This document shows, piece after piece, positions 25,314 through 36,706 of a DNA stretch of 64,000 nt (position 1 is its first letter; each line of letters starts with the position of its first letter). Source of the DNA: Andrena cerasifolii (taxonomy: Eukaryota; Arthropoda; Insecta; Hymenoptera; Andrenidae); the NCBI RefSeq assembly GCF_050908995.1, contig NC_135126.1:10230001-10294000 (forward strand). The letters run 5' to 3'. A model generated the notes under the pieces. The model was given only the letters and a program-made list of their open reading frames with translations. It did no database searches and was not told where the DNA came from. The position numbers and the translations under genes were made by a program.

Positions 25314-26379
25314 GTAAGCCGTGGGTGGTGTTGGTGGTGGCTAGAACGCGAGGGAAGGCAGGAAAGGGTGTAAGGGCTCCAGGCGGCTGCGAAGGTAACA
25401 CGAAAGGCGGTGGAAGCGAAAGGGGAGGCAGCGCGTTTCGCAGCCGTGAGCGAGGGACGATGAGGTGGATTCCTTCGATTCAGTTCGGCTCGAGTTAGCT
25501 GGATTTGGCGAATACGGCTCGTTTGTAGTCCGCCGAGGGGGCCCGCGGCGCGGCGTGGCGGCTGCCGGTCCGCTCGGAGCCGAGCCGAGCGGAATGAAAC
25601 CGCCCGACGCGACGGCTACCTGCCTCTCGGAACGAGACGACAGCATCTCTGACCGGCGACGAACGGACAGAGACGGCCGAAACGAGCCGGAGAAGAGGCG
25701 GAGGAATTACGGGCGGACCTGTTGTTCGTAACACGTGTTTGCGTGAACCCGTCCAGCCATGTCTCTGCCGTCTGTCCGTACGTCCGTCTATAAGAGGGCA
25801 GCGGAAGGCGACGATGTATTACCATCGGTGACAGTCCATCTCGTCGTCCTCCTCCTTTATCTCCTTCGTGCGCCCGGAATCGTTGTCGCGCTTCTCCCCT
25901 CGTTTCGAGCCGACCCGTCCGCTCGAGGGAAATGAGCAAAATAAAGGCGGCACCGGCGGGCGCCTCGGTCCACCGCCACCACCCTTATTCCCGAATTCGG
26001 AATGCGGCCCCCGAGGAAACGGGCGCTGGTCTCCTCCGGGACGTGCAGCTGGAGACGTGGCCGCGATCGTCTCGCGTCCGAGAATTATTCTGTCGTCCCT
26101 GTGGCTGCTGGGATAATGGAGGCGATCGGGAGACCGGCTACGTCTCTGTTCTCACGCGTGATCGATTCCCCGGTTACCAGCGAGCTTCGTTTCGTGGCCA
26201 CTGCGAAGAATTTCGGTGTAGTTTGATTTGTTCTGTTAAAGTGGGCCTCAACGATGTTTTATAATCGGAAGATGCGCTCGGAACTGTCTCTCGCACGCCG
26301 CCGTGAGTAGAGTCTGACGTGGCATGGTTGTTTCTACTCGCGGGTCTTCGGATTAATATTAAGGGGTTAGGGCACAGTA
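25314..26379. other. GC-rich, CpG-dense stretch
   Basis: One of the most CG-dense parts of the window, especially 25530-25700. It contains a perfect 9-bp stem with a 7-base loop (25569-25577 pairing with 25585-25593). A TATAAG string near 25789 lies before a GC-rich segment but has no convincing initiator. No coding exon is recognised. It has the look of a CpG-rich promoter or first-exon region without a gene I can point to. Confidence 0.4.
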
Positions 26380-26960
26380 ACGGGCCAAGAATGCAGACGA
26401 TTTTTAGACGACGATAATACGAAAAGTAAACAATCGATTAATATAAGGTTTTGTATTTTAGTTCACTATATTATGAACTATAAGAAAAGCGTATAATATT
26501 TAGAAAATAGCATTTGTAGGCCGTGCAATGTTTCCATTTAGAATGTCCTTTTTTCGGGATGATCAACTGGTGGGCCGGATTCTGGGAAATCGGATGAACT
26601 GTATCAAAAACCTTAAAAATGTTATAGACTATAATATATTTCGTAGGCATTGACGATCCAACATTTCAATTTTTGCGAAAATTGACAAAATGGCAGATGT
26701 TTTCAAAATAGTGGTCAAATTTCGACAAAAGTGTGTGATAAAAGATAATTATGCACATGGCCAAAAACAGTGCAATGGCCAGAAACGGTACATCTACCCT
26801 AGTGCCAGACTTTTGATCGGTGTTTATACTTCGATCGCATTGTTCGAATTTTCTGATAAGCCGCACAAAGAGTCTGCTGCTTGCGTATTGAATACGTGGC
26901 ACATTGTATCGCTCGAGTGAGCACAGCATCCATTTTGTTCGCCTAGCGAGCGTCACCCTC
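26380..26960. other. A/T-rich island of unknown nature
   Basis: A sharply A/T-rich block begins after AAGGGGTTAGGGCACAGTAA (26362 onward) and continues to about 26930. It contains the palindromes AGTTCA-N9-TGAACT (around 26460) and CAATTTT-TGCG-AAAATTG (around 26668). A GGGCC motif near its start recurs near 26572 in a similar context (GGGCCAAGAAT against GGGCCGGATTC). In composition it resembles the transposon islands elsewhere here, but no matching right terminus or target duplication was found. It may be a truncated DNA transposon. Confidence 0.4.
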
Positions 26961-27430
26961 GAACAAATTTCATCTCAAGCATCTGACCTGGCGCAACGTA
27001 TAAACCGACTACTGGGTCGGGGCAGCCCCAGCCGCCATCCCGGGAGGGTTAATTCTTGAAAGAGCTAGGCGGAAACACGGGGATGAAATGGCGTATCGCG
27101 TAAGACGGCCGTAGGGGTGGGATTCATTTTTTAAAATCGCGCGCTGAGTCAGCCGAGTGGCTTCGAATCAAAAACAAATTCCCTCCGCCCGCTCGGAGCG
27201 ATTCCTTGCTCCTCGTTCCGCTCCGCGCCGATCCTCGAGGAGAGACCTCTAGTAGGAGCGCGCAAAGAAGCGCTCTCGTGTTGTAAAAAAAGAGAAGAAA
27301 ACCCTCCTCCCGTAGCGGAAAGGCTAGGCACGGTGCACGGATACATGTAGTCGGTCCGTCCTCGACAATGAGCGTGTTCTATCGTGGGCAAGGGTTGCGT
27401 GGAGGGCGCAGGGAGGAAGGGAGGCCTCGG
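26961..27430. other. gene-free stretch
   Basis: No gene recognised. GC-rich with purine-rich runs. It leads into the CCAAT/GCCAT pair at 27431-27463. Confidence 0.45.
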
Positions 27431-27463
27431 CCAATGAGAGCGCGCCGATACGGCGGCCATTTT
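27431..27463. promoter_or_regulatory. CCAAT box and PHO/YY1-like site
   Basis: CCAAT at 27431-27435 (plus strand) is followed 20 bp later by GCCATTTT at 27456-27463, which fits the insect Pleiohomeotic/YY1 core GCCAT with its T-rich extension. The setting is GC-rich with few A/T runs, as in housekeeping-type promoters. Read on the minus strand the GCCAT site becomes AAAATGGCCGCC. No transcript start or exon can be placed, so the assignment as a promoter is speculative. Confidence 0.28.
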
Positions 27464-30400
27464 AATGATCGGCCCTAAGGTAAACAAAAGGGAAGAAAAA
27501 AAAAGGGGGACAGAATGACTTCCAGCCCCTCTCTCGTGGGGTTGCATGCATGCACGTCGTGTATAGTAACCCTTTTTCTCGCGCTGCGTCCACACACGCT
27601 TCACGGTGCGTGCACGTCGGCCACACCGACGCGCTTCAATATCACGTATGCACGCCCACGTGCACGGCGAGGGGTGCACCATCGACCAATCGTTGGCCTG
27701 GATCTTCTTACAGGGGCCCACGTTCGAGGACACCATAGTTTCTCGTATGATACTCTCACCCCCTCCTCCTCCTCGCCCCACGTTGTACGCGTTACGTACA
27801 CCGGTGCCGACGACCCCTTGCCACCCAGCCCTACCCCCTCGCACCACTTTTTTCCGTCTCCTTTTTCCTGTCACTCGTTATACATTTTATACCTATGGGA
27901 GAGGGAAAGTTTGATTGGAAAGCGGGCTGGCGGGGCGGCGGTGGTGCTGCTCGTGTCACGGAGATCCCGCAGCCCACGGTGCTGCGCTGAAGGGAGACGA
28001 GGGGTTATCCAGGCCCCCGATTAATTAATGCGCGCGTGTCGATGCTAACGAGAAAGAGACGAAAATCATTGGATAACGTCAGCCTCGGGTCCTCAGTGGC
28101 TGGTGATTGAACCGGGGGAACCCGGTTGCCTCGCTTTGACAGCGCGGGCGAAAACAATGATTTCTTGCTACGGGGCTTGTGTATGGTGCTTGATGCCGCT
28201 GCCGCTGAGTAATGACTCAGGTTGTTACGATGGCGGAATAAATAAACGAGGAGAACACGTCAGACGCGGAGACGTAACGTTCCTCCGTGGTGGAGGGCCT
28301 CTACGAGGCGTTCCGTCCTAATTGCGTACGGACGCTTTTCAACAGTTGTAAATGTGGATTCGCGACTCAAGGGATTCTTTTGTGAATAGGGTACACGAGT
28401 GATGTTAAATCTGACGATTATAGTCGTGGCAAACGAATTGCTGGAGAGTATTATATTCCTGTCTCCTAAGCAAGACGACAATCGCTAAAGTTTTCCTACG
28501 ATAGACAGTAGACGGTATCTACGCACCATATTTACCATGAAACCACCCTAAAGCAGCCCCTTGCAATGCTGTCTGGAGATTGGAAAGTGACGCTGACAAG
28601 TGTTCCGACTCGTCTGTCGGCTAGGCAAGGAAGACGACCATGGAACAAAGGCGACCCGCGAGCAGCAGGAGAAGGAGACGAGGCGATATATTTTACGCGT
28701 CTACCGGAAGTGCGGTGGTATGCGCCAGGAGGGACGCAGAAGGAGGGAAAACAGAAGAGGGAGCGGGGTACACACGCGGGGTTTCCAGAGAATACGGTGT
28801 GCCTCGTGAGAATGGCGGATACGGCGCGGCGGCGGGGTTGGGAGCGTAGGAAGGGCCAAGAAGGGGGTGCGTTTCTTCGTCTCCTCCTTCTCTTCGTGCT
28901 CCCTTTTCTTCTTCCGTTCGAGTGTCGGCCGAAGTGAGGCTGATGTGATTTGACTACATTCACACCTACGTCGACGTCCTGGTCTCACTCGTCCTTTGAT
29001 GCCAGGGACCAGACCATTCCGTGCACTACCGCCAGCACCGGTATACGGACGGTGCAGCAGCCTTCCAGCGTGAAGAAAAAACGAAGAGAAAAGAAGAGAA
29101 AAACGGTCGGCTGCAGCGGCTCGTAACCGTGGGCTCGGTATAGTGCTCTTACGGGGGCCTCTTGGCCAAAGTCCCCGGTGGTATTATGGTGGTGCTGTCG
29201 TGCGCTATGGACCGTACGATCGGAGGGGGACCACTACCAGGGTTTCGCGCGTTGTCCCGCGAAGAATACGCGCGAACCGACCAGCCAGACCCCGGAGAAC
29301 ACAGGGGGCAAGAGACGAAGGATCCTGGAGATCCAGTTACTTCCAGTTTCGCCCGGCGACTCCTTTGCAGATATGTCCAAACTTGTCCTCTTTTTCTTCC
29401 TCCGTCCTGTCTCGCTTTTGGAACAGGTTGATGTCGTGACAGAGGACGAGCCGGGGGTCACGGTCTCGTGTACACACCTTTTTTTTTTTTAATGCGGTAT
29501 CAACACTTTTCGACAGGCCTGGGCCTAACAAGTGGCACTCGCCTAGCAACAGTTCCTACTAGAGCGCTACTCGTTATCCACTTTTCATGGTTGATCAGCG
29601 AGATTCTGTCAGCAACGTTAGCAACCACGAGCGACTTGAAACACTAATCTTCAAATCCAATTGGTATTAATGGCTGCTACGTTTCGAGCCTTATCCCACC
29701 GAAAAACCCTTCGACCAGGTAGCAACCTCTCCTCGTTAGAACGAGCTCCCAGAAACGGTAGCAGAGGACCTCTAATGATCCACCGCCAGAAGCGCTCCTC
29801 CGGTCGTCTGCTCCGCAGCGCCGCGGCTAAGATTTTATTAATCCTATTCATAAAGTAGTTCAAGTTTCATCGAGAGGTGGGGACAGAGTACGCCGTCCCG
29901 TATAATCTTCCACGCGGTCGGGTACTTGGAGTTTCATGGAAACGCGTCTTCATTAAGCCCACTCCTGGCGCGTACGCACTTAGAGCTTCTCGGAAAAGAA
30001 GCCTCGCTCGAGATCAGGCGCATTGCGCTTTTGTTCTTAACGAGCCAGGTCGCCGTTCGGAGCATCGATGCGCCCTGTTGGTCTCGTTAAAGAACCGAGT
30101 CCCTCCTCGCGCATTCACAACCGCTGTACGAGCTTCAATCTGGAAAAAAGAAAGAAACACGTCTCGCGTGTGTTTCCCGAGCGTGACACCGTTTACCGGT
30201 GTAGAGGCGTCCGGATCGCGTGGTCCCGGTGGCAGCGCTCGCATCCAGCGGATACAAATCGCCGGGACTCCACCGACGATCGTATCGTCGTTTCCAATCG
30301 CGTGCTCGATCCCCTCGCAATGGCAACAATCAGTGACATTAAGACCGACGTTCAATTAAGGCCACGGGCGAGGGGGTGGGTGGTCGGCTTTCACGCGGTA

Positions 30401-33122
30401 ATGGCGGCGATTTCTATTATGCAGCTGCGTTTACCACGTTTTTCGGCTCCTTCGCCGGGGCTAATAAACTCGTTCGCGGCGGCCTGAGCTCTCGCGCGAA
30501 ATTGCAAACCCATTGCGCTCCGCTATCCTTGATTTACGTGCCAAAACCGGTAGTGATTGAGCGCGTTCGCGCAACTCCTCTCGCAGACACCCACACGCGT
30601 ACGTGCCGCGCGTCTACGGACAGGGATCGCGAGTTCGCCCGGTACGTTTTACAACGCTATTCTTAGGTTTTCGATTGCGAAATCAATCTCGCTCTCGCTC
30701 GTAACCCGGAGCGTGCGCTCGCTGGCGGAACGTGGCAGGGGAAGGCTGGCGGGTGAGAGCGAGAGGGCGCCCACTCTCTCTCGTAGTATCAGCCACGTCC
30801 TCGTTGCTTGTTATATAGCCGGTACAAGCCGATATAACTACTGTACGTCCCATAATTCATTAGAGCGGTACGGGCCTGCCTTCAGACTTCGACGTCGGAG
30901 AAGCTGTTATCCCACAAGGCTCTTCGCCTCGCGTGAAAAGAGTACGGCCACGCCGGATCGAGCGGGAACGATGAAGAGGGAACGTTTCGTATTAATTAAC
31001 GGTAATATCCCTGGCCGGAGAGCGTTTCAGCTTAAAACATCGCGTAATGGCTCCTCTTAATCCGTTGCCCTCCCTCGGCATCCATTAAGATGTAAACTAT
31101 TTTAGCAAATACACCGGAGGTTTATGGGCTTCTAGGACTTTTTCTTGCGAGAGTTAACGTCAAGTAGGCCAGACCCACCGCACCCACAGGGTCTGCTAAA
31201 TGTAGTGCGGTCGAAGAGGTCTGTTCTCGACAGCCTTCAATGAAGCCTACCGAGGATGAATAGAAACGATAGAAGGAAGCTACGACACGTTTGACTAGGT
31301 GATCCCCTAGTTTAAGCGTTGTATAATTGAAATTCCACTCATCTGTGGCATTAACCCGCGGCTTCCCCCAAAACGATAACAAGCGATCTGATTCAGCCCG
31401 GGCGAATCCTCCCCAAAAACAAGCCCACGTTCGCAGCAGCCACATCAGACCTCCCATGGTACCGGCTCCCCATTGATTTACCGTCCAATAACAATGGCTT
31501 ACGTAACTACCGTACACCGCGTGATTCACTGCGAAGACATTCCCGATCACCCACAGCCTCTCCCTTCCCTAAGGCTGCTCGATAAGGAGAGGGAATTAAA
31601 ACGAGCAACGAGAGACAATGCATGTATTAATTATCAGTATCATCGGCGTCGTTTCCCCTTCACGATTCTATCGGGGCGACAGATACGGAACCGACGTTGC
31701 TCAACAGCCGTTCCCCGAGCGATCGCGTGCGGCAAATTGAATCGATGCCCGCTTTCGCGCTAAAATACGCTCATCTCGCGGCGAGTAAATCGAGGGTGAC
31801 GTCACCCACGCGAAATCGCGACGACGTCCGGTCGATACCGGTCTTTCTGGATCGCCACGTAGGCGTTGCGACGGCGATGTAACTACTGTAACCGCCTATA
31901 ATTCATTAAACCAAGATCCCTGCGCATGGGCCGCGATCTAATGGAGCTGCTATCGCGTTGGTCACTTTCGAGACGCGAGAGATCGAACCACCTCGCCAGG
32001 AGGAACGCTGGTGGAGAGGAATGTCCGTATTAATTATGGATATCGTCGGAGGGCTCTGGTGGAAATGTCTTCGGGAAGACAACACTCTGGGGAAGAAGAA
32101 CGCGCGCACAGCATCTCCTAGAAACAAACGGCGAAACTTTGGGCCATTATTCTTCGCATGTTGGGGACGAAGGAAGATGCTTCTTGGGGCACATATTCGA
32201 AAACATGATCGAAGGGCTTGTGCGTTGAATAAGCTGGCCGTTATCTTAGGAGAAAAAGAAGAGACAATAGAATCTTCTTTCCTCTTTCGTCATCCCTATT
32301 AGAAGAACAAAGTTTCCAGGCATCTCTGGAAAGAGTTCTGGCGTATCGTCCAGCGCTGCTGCTCGGTAACGACCGATTCGGCCGAGTTCCTCCTCCGCCA
32401 GCCTCCTTTCGCAGGATCCCGTAACCGAGGCAAGGGAACGGACGACAAAGAGGACGATTAACCTCAAACCGGAGGTCAAAAAAGGGCATCGACGATGCAC
32501 CGCCACGAGGGCCGTCGTCGTTCGCATAATGGCGAATATCGCGAGGCCACCACCGGCCATCTTTGTTGCACCGTACGAGGTGTCCGCGGGTAACACGATC
32601 GAGGTTGGGCTTATGGAGATCAAAACCCCGTATCGGATTCCTTATGTCTCGCAAATGGCTGCCCTGGATGGTGTTGGTTACACGGGCATCAGCCATCTTT
32701 GGGACCTTTGCGTGCTTCATTCCCAGCGGATTTCGGCGAGAGGAGAGAGCCAGCGTCCGGTGTCGTCAGCGCGGATCGCCGCGTCTCCTTCCCTCCTTCG
32801 GGGGGTGCGCGGCGGGCGGAGGGGCGCTTCGTAGAAAAAAGCATCGACACGCGGCCGCGATCTCGGTAACCAATAATCTGCGGCAATTTGCATCCAAGTT
32901 CCGTCAATCGGCAACGGTAGATAAAACGCTGCCCACGTGAAACGATGGGAAAAACGGTCGCGCGGCCTCCATCCTGTACTTGGATTTTCAATCACCCTTA
33001 TTACGTGCAATCGATTCCGTCATTCGACTTCGCGCAATTTTACTCCTTGCCCTATCGTCCTATCTGAAGTCCCTTGACGTGACCTGGACGAATTAACCCA
33101 TTCCGTGGACGATCGCCCGGCA
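27464..33122. other. gene-free GC-rich DNA with biased strands
   Basis: No recognisable gene. Several patches show pronounced purine/pyrimidine strand bias (for example 28640-28760 purine-rich, 28860-28920 pyrimidine-rich), which creates long but featureless open frames. A homopolymer T run lies at 29479-29491. The rest is ordinary CG-rich sequence. Confidence 0.5.
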
Positions 33123-33124
33123 TA

Positions 33125-34015
33125 GGGGAGGCCGGGGTAGATTGTAACGCGGGGTAAATTGTAACATAAGTAATATCTTTTGAACGACAAATCTGGCAAC
33201 CCACAGCATCCGAGAGCTGCTTGACGATATCAGCACCGTCGGTTTTAGTGACACAAACAAGCGTTATGTATTCATTTTGTGGTAGAATTTTAGTATTTAG
33301 AGCACGTAAGTAAATGTTGTCTTAGCACTTTTATTTCAATTAATCGCCATTAGAAACCGTTTGAATTTTTGCTTTTTTTGTCGCAAACGAATCAGTACAC
33401 ATTGGTTTATTACAATGTGTACGCATTTTAGTAATTCGATGTTTAGTTTCTCGTTTGCTGAGATAAAACGCAAAAATTCAAGCTCGGGGTAAATAGTAAC
33501 ATGCTACTACTTACTCCGCTCTAAATGGTGATAAAGCAAGCTATTTGCTGACAACGCAGAAAAAGATGCTTTAGACGCTGCAGAGAACAATTGAGAATCC
33601 AAAAAGTGTAAGAAAGTATAAAGACAAAAGTAAAGAAAGCGGAAAAGAAGATTTTGATAGAATCCGATGAATAAGCAATTATTGTTTAACTCGTGTATAT
33701 CAAATGTTTAATAACGATATATGTTTTCATTTACATTTTTTAGAAATGTTTATTTGTGTTCATGTTTGTATTTAAATAACTAAAACAGTTGTGTTACAAT
33801 TTACCCCGGGACTGGGGCACAATGTAACAAAGCTTCAGATTCGTTTAAGATGAAGCTAGATGTCTAAGTGTCCAAGACTTTGTCACGTACTTTCACGCAA
33901 TTAGTTCACCACATATGTAAGTAGCAAATCCCGCAAATTATTTCCTGATTGAGGGAAACACTTTCGAGAAAAAACTGTGAAAACTTTTTTTGTTACAATC
34001 TGCCCCGGTCTACCC
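33125..34015. mobile_element. TA-flanked non-autonomous DNA transposon, family B (GGGGAG-type ends)
   Basis: An 891-bp A/T-rich element flanked by TA at 33123-33124 and 34016-34017. The left end reads GGGGAGGCCGGGGTAGATTG, the right end in reverse GGGTAGACCGGGGCAGATTG, and both continue into TAAC. The core GGGGYARATTGTAACA recurs inside: plus at 33151-33166, a variant at 33486-33501, minus at 33792-33807 and a plus variant at 33814-33829. The interior lacks an open frame of any size. TA duplication suggests Tc1/mariner/pogo mobilisation; the transposase source is not in this window. Confidence 0.78.
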
Positions 34016-34017
34016 TA

Positions 34018-35844
34018 CTTATGCCCCGGGACCGGATGCTGCGCGTAGTAACCACATTCTGACGCGATCGTAGAGCAACGAGAGACTTCGGACACCGATC
34101 GCGAATCAGTTAGACTGCCGCATTCGTACTTCCTTTACAAGAACGCTGTCGCGCGACGAAGCCCGAACATCTCCCGCGTCATGCATCGCGCATGCATCGT
34201 CCATGCACCGCCGCGCTCGCCCAACCGGGGCAGCCTGTCCCGGCGACCGTTATCTAACGATCGAGGCGTAATTCGCCGGAGCAGGAGACTCCACGGAAAG
34301 GTCAGCAGGCCCTGGTCTCGTTTTATTTCGTACAAGAGCACCGTGGCCGAGAGGCGAATAATACTTTAATCTCACGGTCATCGTTTTCACACGGCGTGCC
34401 GTTAAAGTCGCGGCCGGTAATTTGTCCGTCGATACACCGGCCGATTTGCCCGCGAGAACGCCCGCGTCGCTGGCATTCCCGTTACTAATGCCTGACTCGG
34501 TGTAAAACCGCAAAAACAGAAAAACTCCTCTTCTTATCGGTCGTCGTGGCCGGGGACCGGTCCGTGGTCGAGCCGGTTCTCGCGGCCGCGCAAAAATCCA
34601 CGGACCCGGTTTGTATTTTCGAAACGGCCGTACCCTCGTTCGCGATTTAATAGAGTTCTCTCGCGCCGCGGGCGGATCATGGACGCACGAGAGGGGCGGG
34701 AAGGAAGGGGAGGTTGCGGTGGCGTCCTCCTATCTCAAGGTCATCGGCATCGGCGAGGATTCTATTAAGGGATGGACACGTTAGTTAGTCACGGACGTCG
34801 GGCCCCATCTTTCCTCGCTCGCGTTCTTTCGCGGCGCGGAGCGTGAACGCGCGCGTGCATTCAGCTCGAAGAAACGAGCGCGAAGGAGACGTCCGAGACC
34901 GATCGGCGGATAAAAATATCACCGCCGTGCGAAATCCGGACGGAAACAATCGGGTGGGGGTTGCAATTAACGGAGTGGATGTCGAACTTGTCGATAGAGA
35001 TCTTCGGATCGGTGGATCGCTGGGCGTGAAGCACTTCGATTTTCGAGTGGACAATGAAGCCTGTACGAGATGAGATGGTAAAACGAGCACCTGTGCTATA
35101 AATATTGCTGTTGCCCCGGAGGGAGGGCGCCAGGTATCTTGCCTGGAATCGTAAAAATTTCGCGCAAGACTAATTATACCTGCGGCGTGACGAAAATTCC
35201 GCTGAGTGCAGGGTTTGAGGTTTCAAACCGATCCGGTCCGCCGGTGTATGTTGATGATCCTCCTCTGCCACCCCTCCGCGTTCCGTCGATATTCCGATAG
35301 AACTATCGGTTCCATCGATCAGGCCCCCCTGGCCGATTTGCTCGGCCGATATTGGATCGGCGACGAGTATCTCCGTCGGCTCTTAAAGGCGGCCGTTGGG
35401 TGACTTTCGCGAAATGAAAAGCCGCCGTTAAACGATAAGGCTGACTGGCCGTTAAGAGATCGCTCGCGCGGGCGTTTTTCACGCTCCGCTGGACCAGTCG
35501 TACGCCACTCGTGTCGAGATAAAGGGTTGCCTCTCCGTTAAGCCTGCTTTCGTGTACTCCGCCGCACACCTACGTACCCCGGCATACGTAACGCCCTGAC
35601 TATCGTGAATATCGCCACGCAGCCGATCCTCGCATTATTGCGACGTCGACACCGCCGCGGGTTTGTAACGAGGTCGCATGCGAAATCCTCAACCGCCATT
35701 CAAAATCTGGTCGTGCTGTTCCAACGGTACTGTCAAATTTTAACCCCGCCTGCTCCGACGTCATCTATAGACGTCAATGTTCTACTACGAGCTCTAATTC
35801 TGCCAATTCTCGCTGGAATATTGAAACTCGCTTGCTACTGAACA
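34018..35844. other. gene-free GC-rich DNA
   Basis: No gene recognised. CTATAAATATTG near 35096 resembles a TATA box but lacks supporting elements. The stretch separates two related transposon islands by about 1.8 kb. Confidence 0.5.
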
Positions 35845-36704
35845 GGGGAGAGGTGGGATGAAAGTGACATTTTTGTTTAGCACCAGATAGTAAAGACAAT
35901 AAATAACCATTCGAGTTCTAATTGGTCGCATTAGAAAGGCCAGTTATCTGGCTACAAAAGTACGCTGTCCTATTAAGCTTCTCTCTGTATTTACGTGTCT
36001 TATTTTTCGCTTTCCAAAAAAGTGTGTTTTGTCCTTTTCATAAATTGGCTGTATTGAAAGGGACATGGGTGTTTATGAATGGGACAGTGTAATAAAACAA
36101 GGTAATATTAATAATATTCCTTTAACTATCGACAACTTTAACTAAGAATTATTTCTGCTGGTATCGAAATCGGTGTATTGATGTCGACAAGTCTACAAGT
36201 TGACGTTTTTCCTAAGTTACATAAATACCACGGCATTGCCAAAATATTTGTAACGAACTTTACATTAAGCTTACATACTTAAATAACAAAAAATAATCCT
36301 CACATTAAGAACAATGGATAATACTTTTATTACCACTGTTCGACTTATCATAGTAAGAGTTTGAAGGAAACACTTAGGAAAGGGGTGTCCCTTTCATTTT
36401 GTCTTGTGTCTCATTCATAAATATGACAACACAATTGACAATCTAATCTCTACAGTTACAATATTAAACAAAAGATTATCAAACTGTCTTATTGTTCCTG
36501 AATAAATATCACTTCAGATATTTATTAAAACGTTTCGAAAAAACATAAAAAATTTTACTTCGAAGCACAAAAAAATGGCAGCGACTTGCAGTTAGGCGTG
36601 TTTGGGCATGCATTAGTGTTGCTACAAAATGAAAATACTTTCGTCGTGGGAAGATCCTTTATCTTTCAAATAATTGCAATGCCCCTTTCATCCCACCTCT
36701 CCCC
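35845..36704. mobile_element. TA-flanked non-autonomous DNA transposon, family D (GGGGAG-type ends)
   Basis: An 860-bp A/T-rich element. The left end reads GGGGAGAGGTGGGATGAAAG and the right end in reverse is identical over those 20 bases. The right flank is TA (36705-36706); the left flank is CA, which would be a mutated TA. Outside the ends, GAACA on the left mirrors GAACTA on the right, so the palindrome continues slightly beyond the termini. A TATGAAWGGGACA-like core recurs internally near 36053 and 36074 (plus) and 36034, 36386 and 36405 (minus). No coding capacity. It shares only the GGGGAG start with families A-C; its core motif differs. Confidence 0.75.
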
Positions 36705-36706
36705 TA

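Noticed and set aside
26663..26956. open frames on both strands in the A/T-rich island, considered as a transposase fragment
   Set aside because: Translations show no DDE, helix-turn-helix or zinc-finger pattern.
27149..27874. 241-codon open frame on the minus strand
   Set aside because: Low-complexity Arg/Gly/Ser-rich translation without any domain; lies in GC-rich DNA where stops are rare, and frames on the opposite strand are equally open.
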